DNA of 64,000 nt from a bacterium 210917-SL.2.15 (GCA_020555605.1 JAJCJC010000010.1:1-64000); one strand, 5' to 3'. Positions 18,192 through 26,984 are shown, counted from the first letter of the stretch. Translations and numbers: made by a program. The notes: generated by a model not told the origin, from the letters alone.

Positions 18192-18887
18192 CTATTTCTG
18201 CGTCCGCTCGAACTCTCTGCCCAGCTTTTCCAGCGCTTTCTTTTCCAAGCGGGATACATAACTGCGGGAAATGCCGCAGGCGGCAGCAATCTCCCGCTGG
18301 GTGCGGGGCGGTTTCCCATCCAGGCCGTAGCGCTGTTCTACAATGTCCCGTTCCCGCGGCGTCAGACAGGTTTGCACCAGACGGCGCAGCACTCCCCGGG
18401 TCTCACTGGCGCTCAGATCTTCCAGCATGGTATCGTCCACGCTGATGACATCCATAAACGAAAGACTGTTTCCGTCCTGATCTGTGTCGATGGAATCAGA
18501 CAGAGACACTTCGCCCAGCAGCTTTTTCTGAGAGCGGAAATACATCAAAATCTCATTTTCAATGCACCGCGCCGCATAGGTCGCCAGACGCACGCCCTTG
18601 TCCGGCTTATAGCTGGAAATTCCCTTGATCAGGCCGATGGTGCCGATGGAGATCAGATCTTCCTGGTCCCTGGTTTGGGTGTAGTATTTTTTCATGATGT
18701 GCGCCACCAGACGCAGGTTGTGCTCGATGAGCACATTGCGGGCTTCCAAATCGCCTGCGGCATAACGTTCCAGATATTGTTTCTCTTCTGCCGCGCTCAG
18801 CGGCTTCGGGAATGATCCGGTACTCCCGTTCAGACGCAGCGTGAACATCAGGCTGTTCGTCAGCAGCAAAATAACTGCAGACAGCAT
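18192..18887 (-). CDS. sigK: sporulation sigma factor SigK (pro-form)
   Basis: 231-residue sigma factor for late mother-cell gene expression. It begins with a hydrophobic pro-sequence (MLSAVILLLTNSLMFTLRL), which in known pro-sigma-K is removed at the forespore signal. Region 2 (NLRLVAHIMKKY, EDLISIGTIGLIKGISSY, RLATYAARCIENEILMYFRS) and region 4 (LTPRERDIVEQRYGL, TQREIAAACGISRSYVSRLEKKAL) are complete. The gene is continuous, so no skin element interrupts it. AAGGAGG precedes ATG 18887. CATAGAGT about 40 bases upstream could be a sigma-E -10, but its -35 is weak. Confidence 0.93.
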   Translation of the reverse strand: MLSAVILLLTNSLMFTLRLNGSTGSFPKPLSAAEEKQYLERYAAGDLEARNVLIEHNLRLVAHIMKKYYTQTRDQEDLISIGTIGLIKGISSYKPDKGVRLATYAARCIENEILMYFRSQKKLLGEVSLSDSIDTDQDGNSLSFMDVISVDDTMLEDLSASETRGVLRRLVQTCLTPRERDIVEQRYGLDGKPPRTQREIAAACGISRSYVSRLEKKALEKLGREFERTQK

Positions 18888-18971
18888 AGGCCACTTCCTC
18901 CTTTTACAAAATCGTTCTTTCTCACTCTATGCACCGGAAGAATGTCCCTATTTCCCAAAATGCGCCGCTGC

Positions 18972-19014
18972 AAAAAAGCCGCCCGGAGCATACCGCAGTA
19001 TACTCCGGGCGGCT
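18972..19014 (-). terminator. terminator of the aro operon
   Basis: A long stem (GCCGCCCGGAG with CTCCGGGCGGC plus inner pairs ATAC/GTAT) followed on the minus strand by a run of six T. It closes the eight-gene operon. Confidence 0.9.
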
Positions 19015-19095
19015 TCCCAGTTCCTGCCCCGGGATCCCTTCTTATTATCGGACAGCCGGTCCTGCTTTCGGGCGCTTCCCCACCCATGCCGTCCC

Positions 19096-19947
19096 TCACA
19101 CCTTCATCGCCTCATCCAGCGCCGTTTTCACGGCAGGCAGGACCTTCTGCGCATCGATTTTCGAATCCGTAAATTCCTCCAGGGCAAAAATGGCTTGATA
19201 AATCAACATGCCAAGCCCGTTGAGCGTCGGGTGCCCCAACGCTCTGGCCCGCGCCAGCAGCATTGTCTCCGGCGGGCTGTAGATAATATCACAAACCGCA
19301 GCGCCCTTTGGCAGCGCTTCCAGAAAGTTCAGGCGCTCAAACCGGGCCATCACGCCGCTCATTCCCATCGGCGTAGTATTCACCAAAAAGTCGGAAAAGA
19401 GGGCGCAGTCCTGCAAAGTTTGTTCTTCAAACCCACAGGGAGCAATCTGCATAGGAAATTCCTTCGCTAACGCTTCTGCTTTGGATCGAGTACGGTTACA
19501 CACAAAAATGCGCCGCGCGCCGGCCTGCGCCAATTTCAGCACTACGGCCCGGGCCGCGCCGCCGGCCCCCAGCACAGTGACTGTTTTGTCCTCCGGCGAG
19601 ATCCCCGCTTCCAGCAGCATCTGCAAAAAGCCACGGCCATCCGTGTTGCAGCCGCGCATTTTCCCATCCCGAAGCACTACTGTGTTCACAGCCTGGTACA
19701 ACTGTGCGTCGGCATCCAGTTCATCCACAAGCTCCACCAAATCTATTTTGTGCGGCATCGTGGCGTTAAAACCCGCGTACCCCTCTGCCGCAGCACGGCG
19801 TAGAAAGCCGGCGGTCTCGCCGCCGCGCACCCGCACCCGGCCATATACATAGGGCAGACCCGTCTCTTTCAAAATCGCATTGTGAATCACCGGCGACAGG
19901 CTGTGCTCCACCGGATCGCCGATGACACAGAGTTTTTTGGTTTCCAT
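19096..19947 (-). CDS. aroE: shikimate dehydrogenase
   Basis: 283 residues; reduces 3-dehydroshikimate to shikimate with NADPH. The shikimate-binding SLSPVIHNAIL and NATMPHKID (catalytic Lys), and NTDGRGF, are present. The dinucleotide-binding loop is VLGAGGAARAV and the NADPH-specific basic patch is CNRTRSKAE. The C-terminal TLNGLGMLIYQA is conserved. It is the last gene of the operon, 3 bp after aroK. Confidence 0.96.
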   Translation of the reverse strand: METKKLCVIGDPVEHSLSPVIHNAILKETGLPYVYGRVRVRGGETAGFLRRAAAEGYAGFNATMPHKIDLVELVDELDADAQLYQAVNTVVLRDGKMRGCNTDGRGFLQMLLEAGISPEDKTVTVLGAGGAARAVVLKLAQAGARRIFVCNRTRSKAEALAKEFPMQIAPCGFEEQTLQDCALFSDFLVNTTPMGMSGVMARFERLNFLEALPKGAAVCDIIYSPPETMLLARARALGHPTLNGLGMLIYQAIFALEEFTDSKIDAQKVLPAVKTALDEAMKV

Positions 19948-19950
19948 GGC

Positions 19951-20469
19951 TCACGCCTCCCCTTTTTCTGCTTCCGCCGCAGCCAGGGCGCGCAAAACGG
20001 CTTCCGCCGCCGCTTCGGGCGTTTTTTCGGAAATCGCCGCGTCGGCATATTTGCGGTAGAGCGCGTCCCGCTCCCGGGCCAGGCGATAAATTTTTTCCCG
20101 GCCCTCCCGCAAAAGGGGGCGGCCGCTGATGTCCAGCCCCTCGGCGATCTCCGCAGCGCCACGGTCGAGGAAGCAAACAAAACCGCTTTTTCGCAGCGCC
20201 GTCATGTTTTCTTCTCGGAGCACGATGCCGCCGCCGGTAGCGATCACCGTCTCCGCGGCGCCGGCCGTTTCCCAGACGCAGGCGGTTTCCGCACAGCGAA
20301 AATACTCCTCTCCCTCTCGCGCGAAAATTTCGGGGATGGTCCGTCCTTCCCGCTGCACAATCATCTCGTCCGTATCCAGCAGCGGCCAGCCCAGCCGCTG
20401 GGCCAGCAGCGCGCCCACCGTGCTTTTTCCGCTGCCGGGCAGACCAATCAGCACAATATTCTGCTTCAT
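19951..20469 (-). CDS. aroK: shikimate kinase
   Basis: 172 residues; phosphorylates shikimate at the 3-hydroxyl. Walker A is GLPGSGKSTVG (residues 9-19), the shikimate-binding Asp lies in DTDEMI, the lid-proximal motif is IATGGGIVLRE, and LDISGRPLL carries the adenine-binding Arg. It sits between pheA and aroE with short gaps. The Ala/Glu-rich C-terminal tail is common in this family. Confidence 0.95.
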   Translation of the reverse strand: MKQNIVLIGLPGSGKSTVGALLAQRLGWPLLDTDEMIVQREGRTIPEIFAREGEEYFRCAETACVWETAGAAETVIATGGGIVLREENMTALRKSGFVCFLDRGAAEIAEGLDISGRPLLREGREKIYRLARERDALYRKYADAAISEKTPEAAAEAVLRALAAAEAEKGEA

Positions 20470-20474
20470 TGTTT

Positions 20475-21629
20475 TCAGGCCCCTTTGGGGTAATTACCCA
20501 GAATCCGCAGCGTGAGTGTATTTTCCACCAATTCAAACAAAACGGTGTTCAGCGCGTCGTTGCGCAGATCTCCTTCCACATCCACAAAAAAGCGATACTC
20601 CCAGCCCTCACCCGGCATGGGACGGGATTCCAGCCGCAGCATATTCATCTGATGGGCTGCCAGAATCCCCAGCACATTGTTCAGCGTGCCCGGCTCGTGA
20701 GGCAGAGTAAACATCAGACTCAGCTTACTGCATTCAGGCCGCAGTTCCATGGTTTTGGATACCACAAAAAAACGGGTATAATTATCCGCGCTGGTGTTGA
20801 TCCTCTCCCGGAGCACTTCTAGGCCGAACAGCCGGGCAGCCCGGCGGCTGCAGATCGCTGCTTTGTTCCGTGCACCGCTTACAGCCACCAGCTGCGCAGC
20901 GGCGGCGGTATTCAGCACTGCATTCTGCTTCCATCCCTCATACCGGGCCAAAAAGTCCTCACTCTGAAAAAAGCCCTGCTCATGGGAATACACGTCGGTG
21001 ATGTCCTCCAGCGCCGTTCCGGGCAAGGCACACAGGCAGTGCTCCACCTTGATTGTCTGCTCCCCCACCACATAGGCGCCGTATTCGGCTAACAGATCGT
21101 AAACCGCATTGATCGAGCCGGTGGAGTTGTTTTCAATGGGAACGACGATATAATCTGTCTTACCCGCCGTCAAAAGCTCAAAGAGGCTCCGCCAGGTGGG
21201 TGCGCTGCAGCGCTGTGCCGCTTCTCCGAAAAAGAGGGCTGCGGCCTCTTCGGCATAGGCCCCGGCCACGCCCTGGTAGAACACCCGCGGCGCACGCACC
21301 GGCTCCCGTGCGCTCTGCACCATCGCCTGCAGGGCGCGCACTTGTTCCACGCTGCTCTGCCGGGCCAGCAGCGTGCGCTGCTGGCGGCGTGAGATGGCCA
21401 TAATACTGGAAAAGAAATCCTTCACCTCTGTTTTGAGATATGGATTTTTCAGCATAGCTTCTTTCCTGGCCAGCACTTCCGCCTCACGGTTCCGGTCCAG
21501 TACGGGCATGCCGTGCTCCTTTTTATATTCGCCCACCTGCCGCGTCACATTCATGCGCTGTTCGAACAATGCCACCATCTGCACGTCGATATCGTCGATC
21601 TGCGCACGCAGCTCCTCCAGTGTGCTCAT
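20475..21629 (-). CDS. pheA: bifunctional chorismate mutase / prephenate dehydratase
   Basis: 384 residues; makes phenylpyruvate, the last dedicated steps to phenylalanine. Residues 1-85 form the AroQ-type mutase (LRAQIDDIDVQMVALFEQRM, VLDRNREAEVL). Residues about 110-290 are the dehydratase (YQGVAGAYAEEAA, VPIENNSTGSINAVYDLL, YSHEQGFFQ, NTSADNYTRFFVV). The C-terminal ACT domain has LPHEPGTLNNVLGILA and LRLESRPM, the Phe-binding pocket for feedback inhibition. The ATG overlaps the upstream carbonic-anhydrase stop (ATGA). Its position in an operon behind a Phe-rich leader fits control by phenylalanine. Confidence 0.95.
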   Translation of the reverse strand: MSTLEELRAQIDDIDVQMVALFEQRMNVTRQVGEYKKEHGMPVLDRNREAEVLARKEAMLKNPYLKTEVKDFFSSIMAISRRQQRTLLARQSSVEQVRALQAMVQSAREPVRAPRVFYQGVAGAYAEEAAALFFGEAAQRCSAPTWRSLFELLTAGKTDYIVVPIENNSTGSINAVYDLLAEYGAYVVGEQTIKVEHCLCALPGTALEDITDVYSHEQGFFQSEDFLARYEGWKQNAVLNTAAAAQLVAVSGARNKAAICSRRAARLFGLEVLRERINTSADNYTRFFVVSKTMELRPECSKLSLMFTLPHEPGTLNNVLGILAAHQMNMLRLESRPMPGEGWEYRFFVDVEGDLRNDALNTVLFELVENTLTLRILGNYPKGA

Positions 21630-22117
21630 GTGCGATACCGCTCCTTTTCTTTTAGATACGTTTCACAGCTGCGGCGGTTTCCTTCGATCTCTTCCGGACG
21701 CAGGCGGCGCACCGGCTTTGCCGGATTGCCGAACGCCATCCAGCCCTCCGGAATCTCCGTTCCGCCGGTGACCAGGGCGCCGGCGCCGACAATGCAGTTT
21801 TTGCCGATGCGCGCGCCGTCGAGTACAATGGCCCCCATGCCGATTAGGGCGTTATCACCCACGGTACAGCCGTGCAAGATGGCCCCATGTCCCACGGTCA
21901 CGCCGTTACCGATGCGCAGCGGGCAGCCCTCATCCACATGCAGCACCGCACAGTCCTGAATATTGGTGTTTTCCCCAATGGTGATCGGCGCTTCATCCCC
22001 GCGCACCACCGCATTGAACCATACGCTGCTGCCGGAGGCAATGCCCACATCACCACAGACCACTGCGCCGGACAGCACGATCACATCCTTGGCAATCTCC
22101 TGTTTCTTTTGTTCCAT
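21626..22117 (-). CDS. gamma-class carbonic anhydrase family protein
   Basis: 163-residue left-handed beta-helix protein of the gamma-carbonic anhydrase/YrdA group. Hexapeptide repeats run through most of it. The metal-ligand histidines are in VLHVDEG, TVGHGAILHG, and the trimer motif SSVWFNAVVRGDEAPITIGENTNIQD is intact. The start is ATG 22117, with GGGAGG eleven bases before. Whether it hydrates CO2 or has another role is unknown. Its place inside an aromatic operon, coupled by 4 bp to pheA, is unexpected. Confidence 0.85.
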   Translation of the reverse strand: MEQKKQEIAKDVIVLSGAVVCGDVGIASGSSVWFNAVVRGDEAPITIGENTNIQDCAVLHVDEGCPLRIGNGVTVGHGAILHGCTVGDNALIGMGAIVLDGARIGKNCIVGAGALVTGGTEIPEGWMAFGNPAKPVRRLRPEEIEGNRRSCETYLKEKERYRT

Positions 22118-22163
22118 CGTTTTGTTTCCTCCCATGATTCTACGCACGCAATATGCGCTTTGC

Positions 22164-23141
22164 TCAAAGCCTCATCAATTCACAGCTGGCCAGGGCCGCC
22201 GCGGCTTCCACCACCGGCAACGCCCGCTGCACAATGCAGGGGTCATGCCGCCCTTCCACCACAAGTTTTGCATTCTTTTTCTCGGCCAGATCCACCGTGT
22301 CCTGTTCCATGGCAATGGAAGGCGTGGGGCGGATCGCTACCTCAAACACGATGGGCATCCCGTTGGTGATGCCGCCGTTGATGCCGCCGGAAGCATTGGT
22401 GCGGGTGCGGACGCGCCCCTCTTCCATATAAAAAGGATCGTTGGCTTCGCTGCCGCGCATGCAGGAAAACCCGAAGCCCGCGCCGAATGCAATGCCTTTC
22501 ACCGCAGGCACCGCGAACAGGTGCTGCGCAAAAATCCCCTCGGCATTGCAGCCGAAATCCGGCGCGCCGAACCCTGCATCGATGCCGGACACCGTGCAGG
22601 AAATCGCGCCGCCCACGCTGTCGCCCGCCTTTCTGGCCGCCAGAATAATCTCTTCGATCTCCTCCGGACTCGGATCCGGCGTTCCCTCCAAAATAGAAAT
22701 AGTGGATGTAATGGAAACACCCTTTTCCCGCAGGATCAGCTTGGCCAGCGCACCGGCAAACACCAGCGGCGCCGTCAGCCGCCCGGAAAAATGGCCGCCT
22801 CCACGGTAATCGTTAAACCCACCGTAGCGCACTGCGCCGGCATAATCGGCATGGCTGGGCCGGGGCAGGTTTTTCAGCTTGGCATAGTCTCCGGAGCGGG
22901 TGTCCGTATTGCGGATGACAGCACATAGCGGCGTACCCGTAGTTTTGCCTTCAAACACGCCGGAGAGGATCTCCGGCTCGTCCGCTTCCTTCCGGGCCGT
23001 GGTCAGAGCGCTTTTCCCCGGGGCGCGGCGCTGCAGTTCTGCGCGGATAAAATCCAGATCCATCTCCACGCCGGAGGGTACCCCCTCCAGTACTACGCCG
23101 ATGGCCGGCCCGTGGCTTTCGCCGAAAATCGTATAGGTCAT
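22164..23141 (-). CDS. aroC: chorismate synthase
   Basis: 325 residues; converts EPSP to chorismate with reduced FMN. The three signatures are GESHGPAIGVVLEGVPSG, GRGGGHFSGRLTAPL-like text near residue 115 (YRGGGHFSGRL) and RTRTNASGGINGGITNG near residue 255. It is shorter than the 350-390 residues usual for the family, lacking the N-terminal extension and part of the C-terminus, but no core motif is missing. It starts one base after the aroA stop codon. Confidence 0.95.
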   Translation of the reverse strand: MTYTIFGESHGPAIGVVLEGVPSGVEMDLDFIRAELQRRAPGKSALTTARKEADEPEILSGVFEGKTTGTPLCAVIRNTDTRSGDYAKLKNLPRPSHADYAGAVRYGGFNDYRGGGHFSGRLTAPLVFAGALAKLILREKGVSITSTISILEGTPDPSPEEIEEIILAARKAGDSVGGAISCTVSGIDAGFGAPDFGCNAEGIFAQHLFAVPAVKGIAFGAGFGFSCMRGSEANDPFYMEEGRVRTRTNASGGINGGITNGMPIVFEVAIRPTPSIAMEQDTVDLAEKKNAKLVVEGRHDPCIVQRALPVVEAAAALASCELMRL

Positions 23142-23142
23142 A

Positions 23143-24387
23143 TTACCCCTCCCGCGTGATCACTCCGCCGAGCATTTCATAGTCTTCCCAAAAATTGGGA
23201 TAGGATTTTTTGACGCACTCTGCGCCGGTGATCGTCACCGGCTGTGTGCAACGCGTAGCCGCCACAGCGGTCATCATGGCAATGCGGTGGTCGTTGCAGG
23301 CATCCACGCTCACGCCGCCGCGCAGCGTTTCCACACCGTGGATCACCAATCCGTCGCTCAGCTCCTCAATTTGTGCCCCCAGGGCGTTCATCGCCGTCGT
23401 AACTGCCGCAAGGCGGTCGCTCTCCTTGATGCGCAGCCGTGCCGCATGAACGATGCGCGCCGTCCCCTCGCGCACAGCCGCCATGGCGGCCAGCGGCGGC
23501 ACCAGGTCGGGGCAGTCTGCCACGTCCAGTTCCACTTCGCCAGACCGGCTCAGTTTCACAAAGGCGTCGGCCACCACCTTATCCCCCTGCCGGGACATCT
23601 CGTTCATTCCGTTCACATCCACCAGATTGCCCAGCGCCATAGCGGCGTACCAGAACCCAGCCTGCGACCAGTCGGCTTCCACACAGCGCTTTGCAGACGC
23701 ATAACGCTGTCCGCCGGGCACAGAAAAGGCGCCTGTATTCCCCTCCGGCGCATCCACCGTCACGCCGCAGCCTTTTAGCGCATCCAGCGTCATGGCGATA
23801 TAGCTCCGGCTTTCCAGTTCCGTCGTGGAGTTGATGCGGGAATCCCCATCCAGCAGCGGAAGCGCATAGAGCAGCCCCGTGAAAAACTGGCTAGACACAT
23901 TGCCGGGCAGTGAAAATACGCCGCTTTCCAACGTACCGCGCACGGTAAGGGCGCCGTCTTTTTGCTCCCAGTAAATTTCCTTTTCGTCAAACAGGTCAAA
24001 GTAGGGCTTTTGCGGCCGCTCCATCAGGCGGCCCCGGCCAGTGAACACGCCGCCCCCTGCCACCGCCAAGGCAATGGGGATCAGGAACCGCAGCGTGGAA
24101 CCGCTCTCACCGCAGTCAAAATGGGGCACTCCATCCGCCTGACGGCGGGGCTGTCCGGCGGAAATGCCGGTGACGCGGATCGTATATCCGTCCACCTGTT
24201 CCCATCTGGCGCCCAGCTGCTCCATACAGGAGAGGGTCGCCAGAATGTCCTGCGAAAAAGCTACGTTCAAGAGCACGCTTTCCCCATCGGCCAATGCCGC
24301 GGCAATGATAAGCCGGTGCGCCTGACTTTTGGACGGCGGCGGCGTGATGGTCCCGCAGAGCTTTTGGGGCTGTATTGTCACATTCAT
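23143..24387 (-). CDS. aroA: EPSP synthase (3-phosphoshikimate 1-carboxyvinyltransferase)
   Basis: 414 residues, two-domain EPT fold; joins PEP to shikimate 3-phosphate. Substrate motifs are PPSKSQAHRLIIAAALADG near the N-terminus, DCGESGSTLRFLIPIA near residue 92, and ESDRLAAV and DHRIAMMTAVAA in the second domain. The Gly in CGESGSTLR aligned to the glyphosate-sensitive LGNAGTAMR region is of the class II-like type with SGSTLR. It overlaps aroB by 4 bp (ATGA). Confidence 0.95.
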   Translation of the reverse strand: MNVTIQPQKLCGTITPPPSKSQAHRLIIAAALADGESVLLNVAFSQDILATLSCMEQLGARWEQVDGYTIRVTGISAGQPRRQADGVPHFDCGESGSTLRFLIPIALAVAGGGVFTGRGRLMERPQKPYFDLFDEKEIYWEQKDGALTVRGTLESGVFSLPGNVSSQFFTGLLYALPLLDGDSRINSTTELESRSYIAMTLDALKGCGVTVDAPEGNTGAFSVPGGQRYASAKRCVEADWSQAGFWYAAMALGNLVDVNGMNEMSRQGDKVVADAFVKLSRSGEVELDVADCPDLVPPLAAMAAVREGTARIVHAARLRIKESDRLAAVTTAMNALGAQIEELSDGLVIHGVETLRGGVSVDACNDHRIAMMTAVAATRCTQPVTITGAECVKKSYPNFWEDYEMLGGVITREG

Positions 24388-25457
24388 ACGTCTTTTTCCT
24401 CCAGCAGCGCATACAGCGCCTCTTTTTCCATGGGCACAATTTCAGCCTGGCCGGGCCGCTCCACCTCGATCACGCTGATGCGCCGGCCATGGGCCTTTTT
24501 ATCCAGCCCCACTGCGGCGCGGTAATCTTCCATCGTGCATGGAATTTCGGTAGGCAGTTGAAAGACTTTCAGCACCCGGATCAGACGCGTCTGCAGCTCC
24601 GCTACCGGGCGGCCTTTCCGCCGCTCCAGCTCCAGCATTTTCACCATGCCCGCAGCCACCGCTTCGCCGTGGGTATAGGTTTCATAATGATACGCCTTTT
24701 CATAGGCGTGGCCCAGGGTGTGGCCAAAGTTCAAAATGCCCCGCCGGCCCGTATCGTGCTCGTCCTCAGCCACCACGGCGCGCTTGATGTCGCAGCAGGT
24801 GTGCACAATCTGTTCCCAGTGCGCGGCGGCCTCTTGAATGCCATTCAAGCGCTCCAAAAAATCAAAAAAGGGCGCATCGGCGATCATACCATATTTAACC
24901 ACTTCCGCCATGCCGTCACACAAAACGCGCTCCGGAAGCGTTGCAAAACACCCTGTGTCCGCCAACACCAGTTTGGGCTGATAAAACGTGCCCACCAGAT
25001 TTTTGCCCTGAGGCAGGTCGATAGCAGTTTTGCCGCCCACACTGCTGTCCACCTGTGCCAGCAGTGTGGTGGGGATCTGAATAAAGTCCACCCCCCGGAA
25101 CATGGTGGCCGCCGCAAAGCCGGCCATATCGCCGGTGACGCCGCCGCCCAGCGCCACCACACCGTCGCCCCGGGTGAGTCCGCCTTCGGCAAAGCTCTCA
25201 TAGAGGTTGTTCAGCATGCGGATATTCTTGCTGGCCTCGCCGGCGGGAAATGTGACGGAAAAAGCGGTAAATCCGGCCCTCAGCAAGCTTTCCATCACCG
25301 TTTTCAAATACAGCGAACCCACGTTGCTGTCCGTCACCACCGCCAGCCGTTCCGCCTGCGTCACCGCGCGGATGCGCGCGCCGCACTGCTCCAAAAGTCC
25401 TGTTCCGATGAGAATATCATACGCCCTTCCCGGCAGTTCCACCGTCAGTTGTTTCAT
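24384..25457 (-). CDS. aroB: 3-dehydroquinate synthase
   Basis: 357 residues; closes DAHP to 3-dehydroquinate using NAD and a divalent metal. The NAD-binding GGGVTGDMAGFAAATMFRGV and PTTLLAQVDSSVGGKTAID and the metal ligands in GMAEVVKYGMI, NFGHTLGHAYEK and HGEAVAAGM are all in place. It follows aroF by 60 bp and is the second structural gene in the operon. Confidence 0.96.
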   Translation of the reverse strand: MKQLTVELPGRAYDILIGTGLLEQCGARIRAVTQAERLAVVTDSNVGSLYLKTVMESLLRAGFTAFSVTFPAGEASKNIRMLNNLYESFAEGGLTRGDGVVALGGGVTGDMAGFAAATMFRGVDFIQIPTTLLAQVDSSVGGKTAIDLPQGKNLVGTFYQPKLVLADTGCFATLPERVLCDGMAEVVKYGMIADAPFFDFLERLNGIQEAAAHWEQIVHTCCDIKRAVVAEDEHDTGRRGILNFGHTLGHAYEKAYHYETYTHGEAVAAGMVKMLELERRKGRPVAELQTRLIRVLKVFQLPTEIPCTMEDYRAAVGLDKKAHGRRISVIEVERPGQAEIVPMEKEALYALLEEKDV

Positions 25458-25517
25458 TGAGCCAAAACACCTTTCCCCAGAAATTTCTCAGAAAATAGAC
25501 GAATGTTTTTCGTTACT

Positions 25518-26531
25518 TTACCACCGTTTGCCCATCAGATTCGCCATCTGTTTGATCTTTCCCATCAGTTGTTCAAACTGATCCGGCGTCAGGGACTGTT
25601 GACCGTCGCACTTGGCATGGGGCGGGTCGTTGTGCACCTCCACAATGATGCCGTCGCACCCGGCGGCAATGCCGGACATGGTCAGGGATTCCACCAGCCA
25701 GCTCATGCCTCCGGAGTGGGAAGGATCGACGATGATGGGCAGATGGCTCATGCGCTTGATGCAGGGAATGGCCGCCACGTCCAGCGTGTTGCGGGTATAG
25801 GTTTCAAAGGTGCGGATACCGCGCTCGCAGAGGATCACGTTTTCGTTGCCCTCGCTCATGATATACTCAGCGGACATGATCCACTCCTCATAGGTGTTGG
25901 ACAGGCCGCGCTTGAGCAGGATGGGCTTGCTCATTTTGCCCACCTCTTTGAGCAGATCGAAGTTCTGCATGTTGCGCGCGCCGATCTGCACCACATCCAC
26001 TTTTTCCTCGAACAGATCAATGTATTTGGGACTCATCAGCTCCGTGACAATGGGCAGTCCAGATGCCTCCTTAGCCAGCAGCAGCAGGTCGAGTCCCCGT
26101 GTGCCCATGCCCTGAAAGGAATAAGGTGAAGTGCGGGGCTTGAAGGCGCCGCCGCGCAGCATAGAAGCGCCGGCCGCCTTGACACGCTGGGCCACCTCCA
26201 CCATCTGATCCTCGTTTTCCACGCTGCAGGGACCCGCGATCACGCCGAAATTACCACCGCCGATCTTTGCGCTGCCCACAGACACCACCGTATCCTCGGG
26301 ATGAAACTTGCGATTGGCTTTTTTATACGGCTCGGAAACCCGCATCACCCGCTCCACATGCTGATTGATGGTGATTTTATCCATATCCACAGCAGTGGTA
26401 TCGCCCACCAGTCCCAAGATACTGCAGCCATGCCCTTCCGTAATACTTACCTTCAGATCCAGCTGCTCCAGCTCCGCCGCCAGCTTAGCGATGTCCTCTT
26501 TTGAGGCGTTCGGTTTCATAACAACGACCAT
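25518..26531 (-). CDS. aroF: DAHP synthase (type I-beta, with N-terminal regulatory domain)
   Basis: 337 residues; condenses PEP and erythrose 4-phosphate in the first committed step of the shikimate pathway. Residues 1-70 form a ferredoxin-like regulatory domain (MVVVMKPNASKEDIAKLAAEL, TEGHGCSILGLVGDT) as in Thermotoga DAHP synthase. The catalytic barrel carries VIAGPCSVEN, RGGAFKPRTSPYSFQG, GARNMQNFDLLKEVG, KPILLKRG and VDPSHSGG. The first gene of the operon, directly behind the leader terminator; AAGGAG precedes the ATG. The symbol could equally be written aroG or aroA(G). Confidence 0.95.
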   Translation of the reverse strand: MVVVMKPNASKEDIAKLAAELEQLDLKVSITEGHGCSILGLVGDTTAVDMDKITINQHVERVMRVSEPYKKANRKFHPEDTVVSVGSAKIGGGNFGVIAGPCSVENEDQMVEVAQRVKAAGASMLRGGAFKPRTSPYSFQGMGTRGLDLLLLAKEASGLPIVTELMSPKYIDLFEEKVDVVQIGARNMQNFDLLKEVGKMSKPILLKRGLSNTYEEWIMSAEYIMSEGNENVILCERGIRTFETYTRNTLDVAAIPCIKRMSHLPIIVDPSHSGGMSWLVESLTMSGIAAGCDGIIVEVHNDPPHAKCDGQQSLTPDQFEQLMGKIKQMANLMGKRW

Positions 26532-26569
26532 GCTATTTTACTCCTTTTTATCGAAATTTTTTGTATACA

Positions 26570-26608
26570 AAAAGAAAAAAGCTCATTGATTGTTGTCAAT
26601 CAATGAGC
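26570..26608 (-). terminator. attenuator terminator of the aro operon
   Basis: A perfect 12-bp stem (GCTCATTGATTG with CAATCAATGAGC, four-base loop) followed on the minus strand by TTTTTTCTTTTT, 39 bp before aroF and after the leader peptide. Its 5' arm can also pair with leader bases 26667-26658, directly after the leader stop codon (10 pairs, two of them G-U), which would prevent the terminator. Confidence 0.85.
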
Positions 26609-26666
26609 CTGTCATCGTTTTCCATTCCGGGGACACCCCAAAACGCCCCTTCTGTTTCTCATCAAT

Positions 26667-26762
26667 TCACAACTGCATAGTTTCCCAGCAAAAAGCGCTG
26701 CCGCCGATAAATCGACCGCAGAAAAAGAAGGAAAATGCAGTTGTAAAAAGCATATTGTCCAT
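26667..26762 (-). CDS. Phe-rich leader peptide of the aro operon
   Basis: A 31-codon ORF with ATG 26762 and GAAGGA about ten bases ahead, starting some 26 nt after the predicted transcription start. Seven of 31 residues are Phe, including a run of three (AFSFFFCGRF), and there is one Trp (FCWETMQL); no Tyr. It ends at TGA 26669-26667, 58 bp before a strong terminator. This is the arrangement of amino-acid attenuators such as E. coli pheA: stalling at Phe codons would leave the region after the stop codon free to form an antiterminator. Leader-peptide attenuation is not the usual Firmicute solution. Confidence 0.75.
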   Translation of the reverse strand: MDNMLFTTAFSFFFCGRFIGGSAFCWETMQL

Positions 26763-26794
26763 CGTTTTACTATCCTTCGCCTGAAATTGGCTTC

Positions 26795-26823
26795 ATTATA
26801 AAAGGATTCCTTTAAAATTGCAA
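26795..26823 (-). promoter_or_regulatory. sigma-A promoter of the aro operon
   Basis: TTGCAA (26823-26818), 17-bp spacer, perfect TATAAT (26800-26795) on the minus strand. Confidence 0.8.
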
Positions 26824-26955
26824 GAACTTTTTCTTCCCGGTGGTATTTCTTAACAAATTTCACAACGGATGTTCCTTTCCTCCCCCAGGATTTGGCCACC
26901 TTGCTTGTACAGAAAAGACTTTCCTGCTCCTCTGGCCAAAATTCTAGAAAAAGTA

Positions 26956-26984
26956 TTGACATACTGCTTCATCCGTGCTAACAT
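26956..26984 (+). promoter_or_regulatory. sigma-A promoter of the lysine transporter
   Basis: Perfect TTGACA (26956-26961), 17-bp spacer, TAACAT (26979-26984), about 45 bases before the lysine aptamer. Confidence 0.75.

Noticed and set aside
26612..26962. 116-codon minus frame across the aro leader
   Set aside because: It overlaps the promoter, the leader peptide and the attenuator in another frame and has no protein-like pattern; the 31-codon Phe-rich frame explains the region better.
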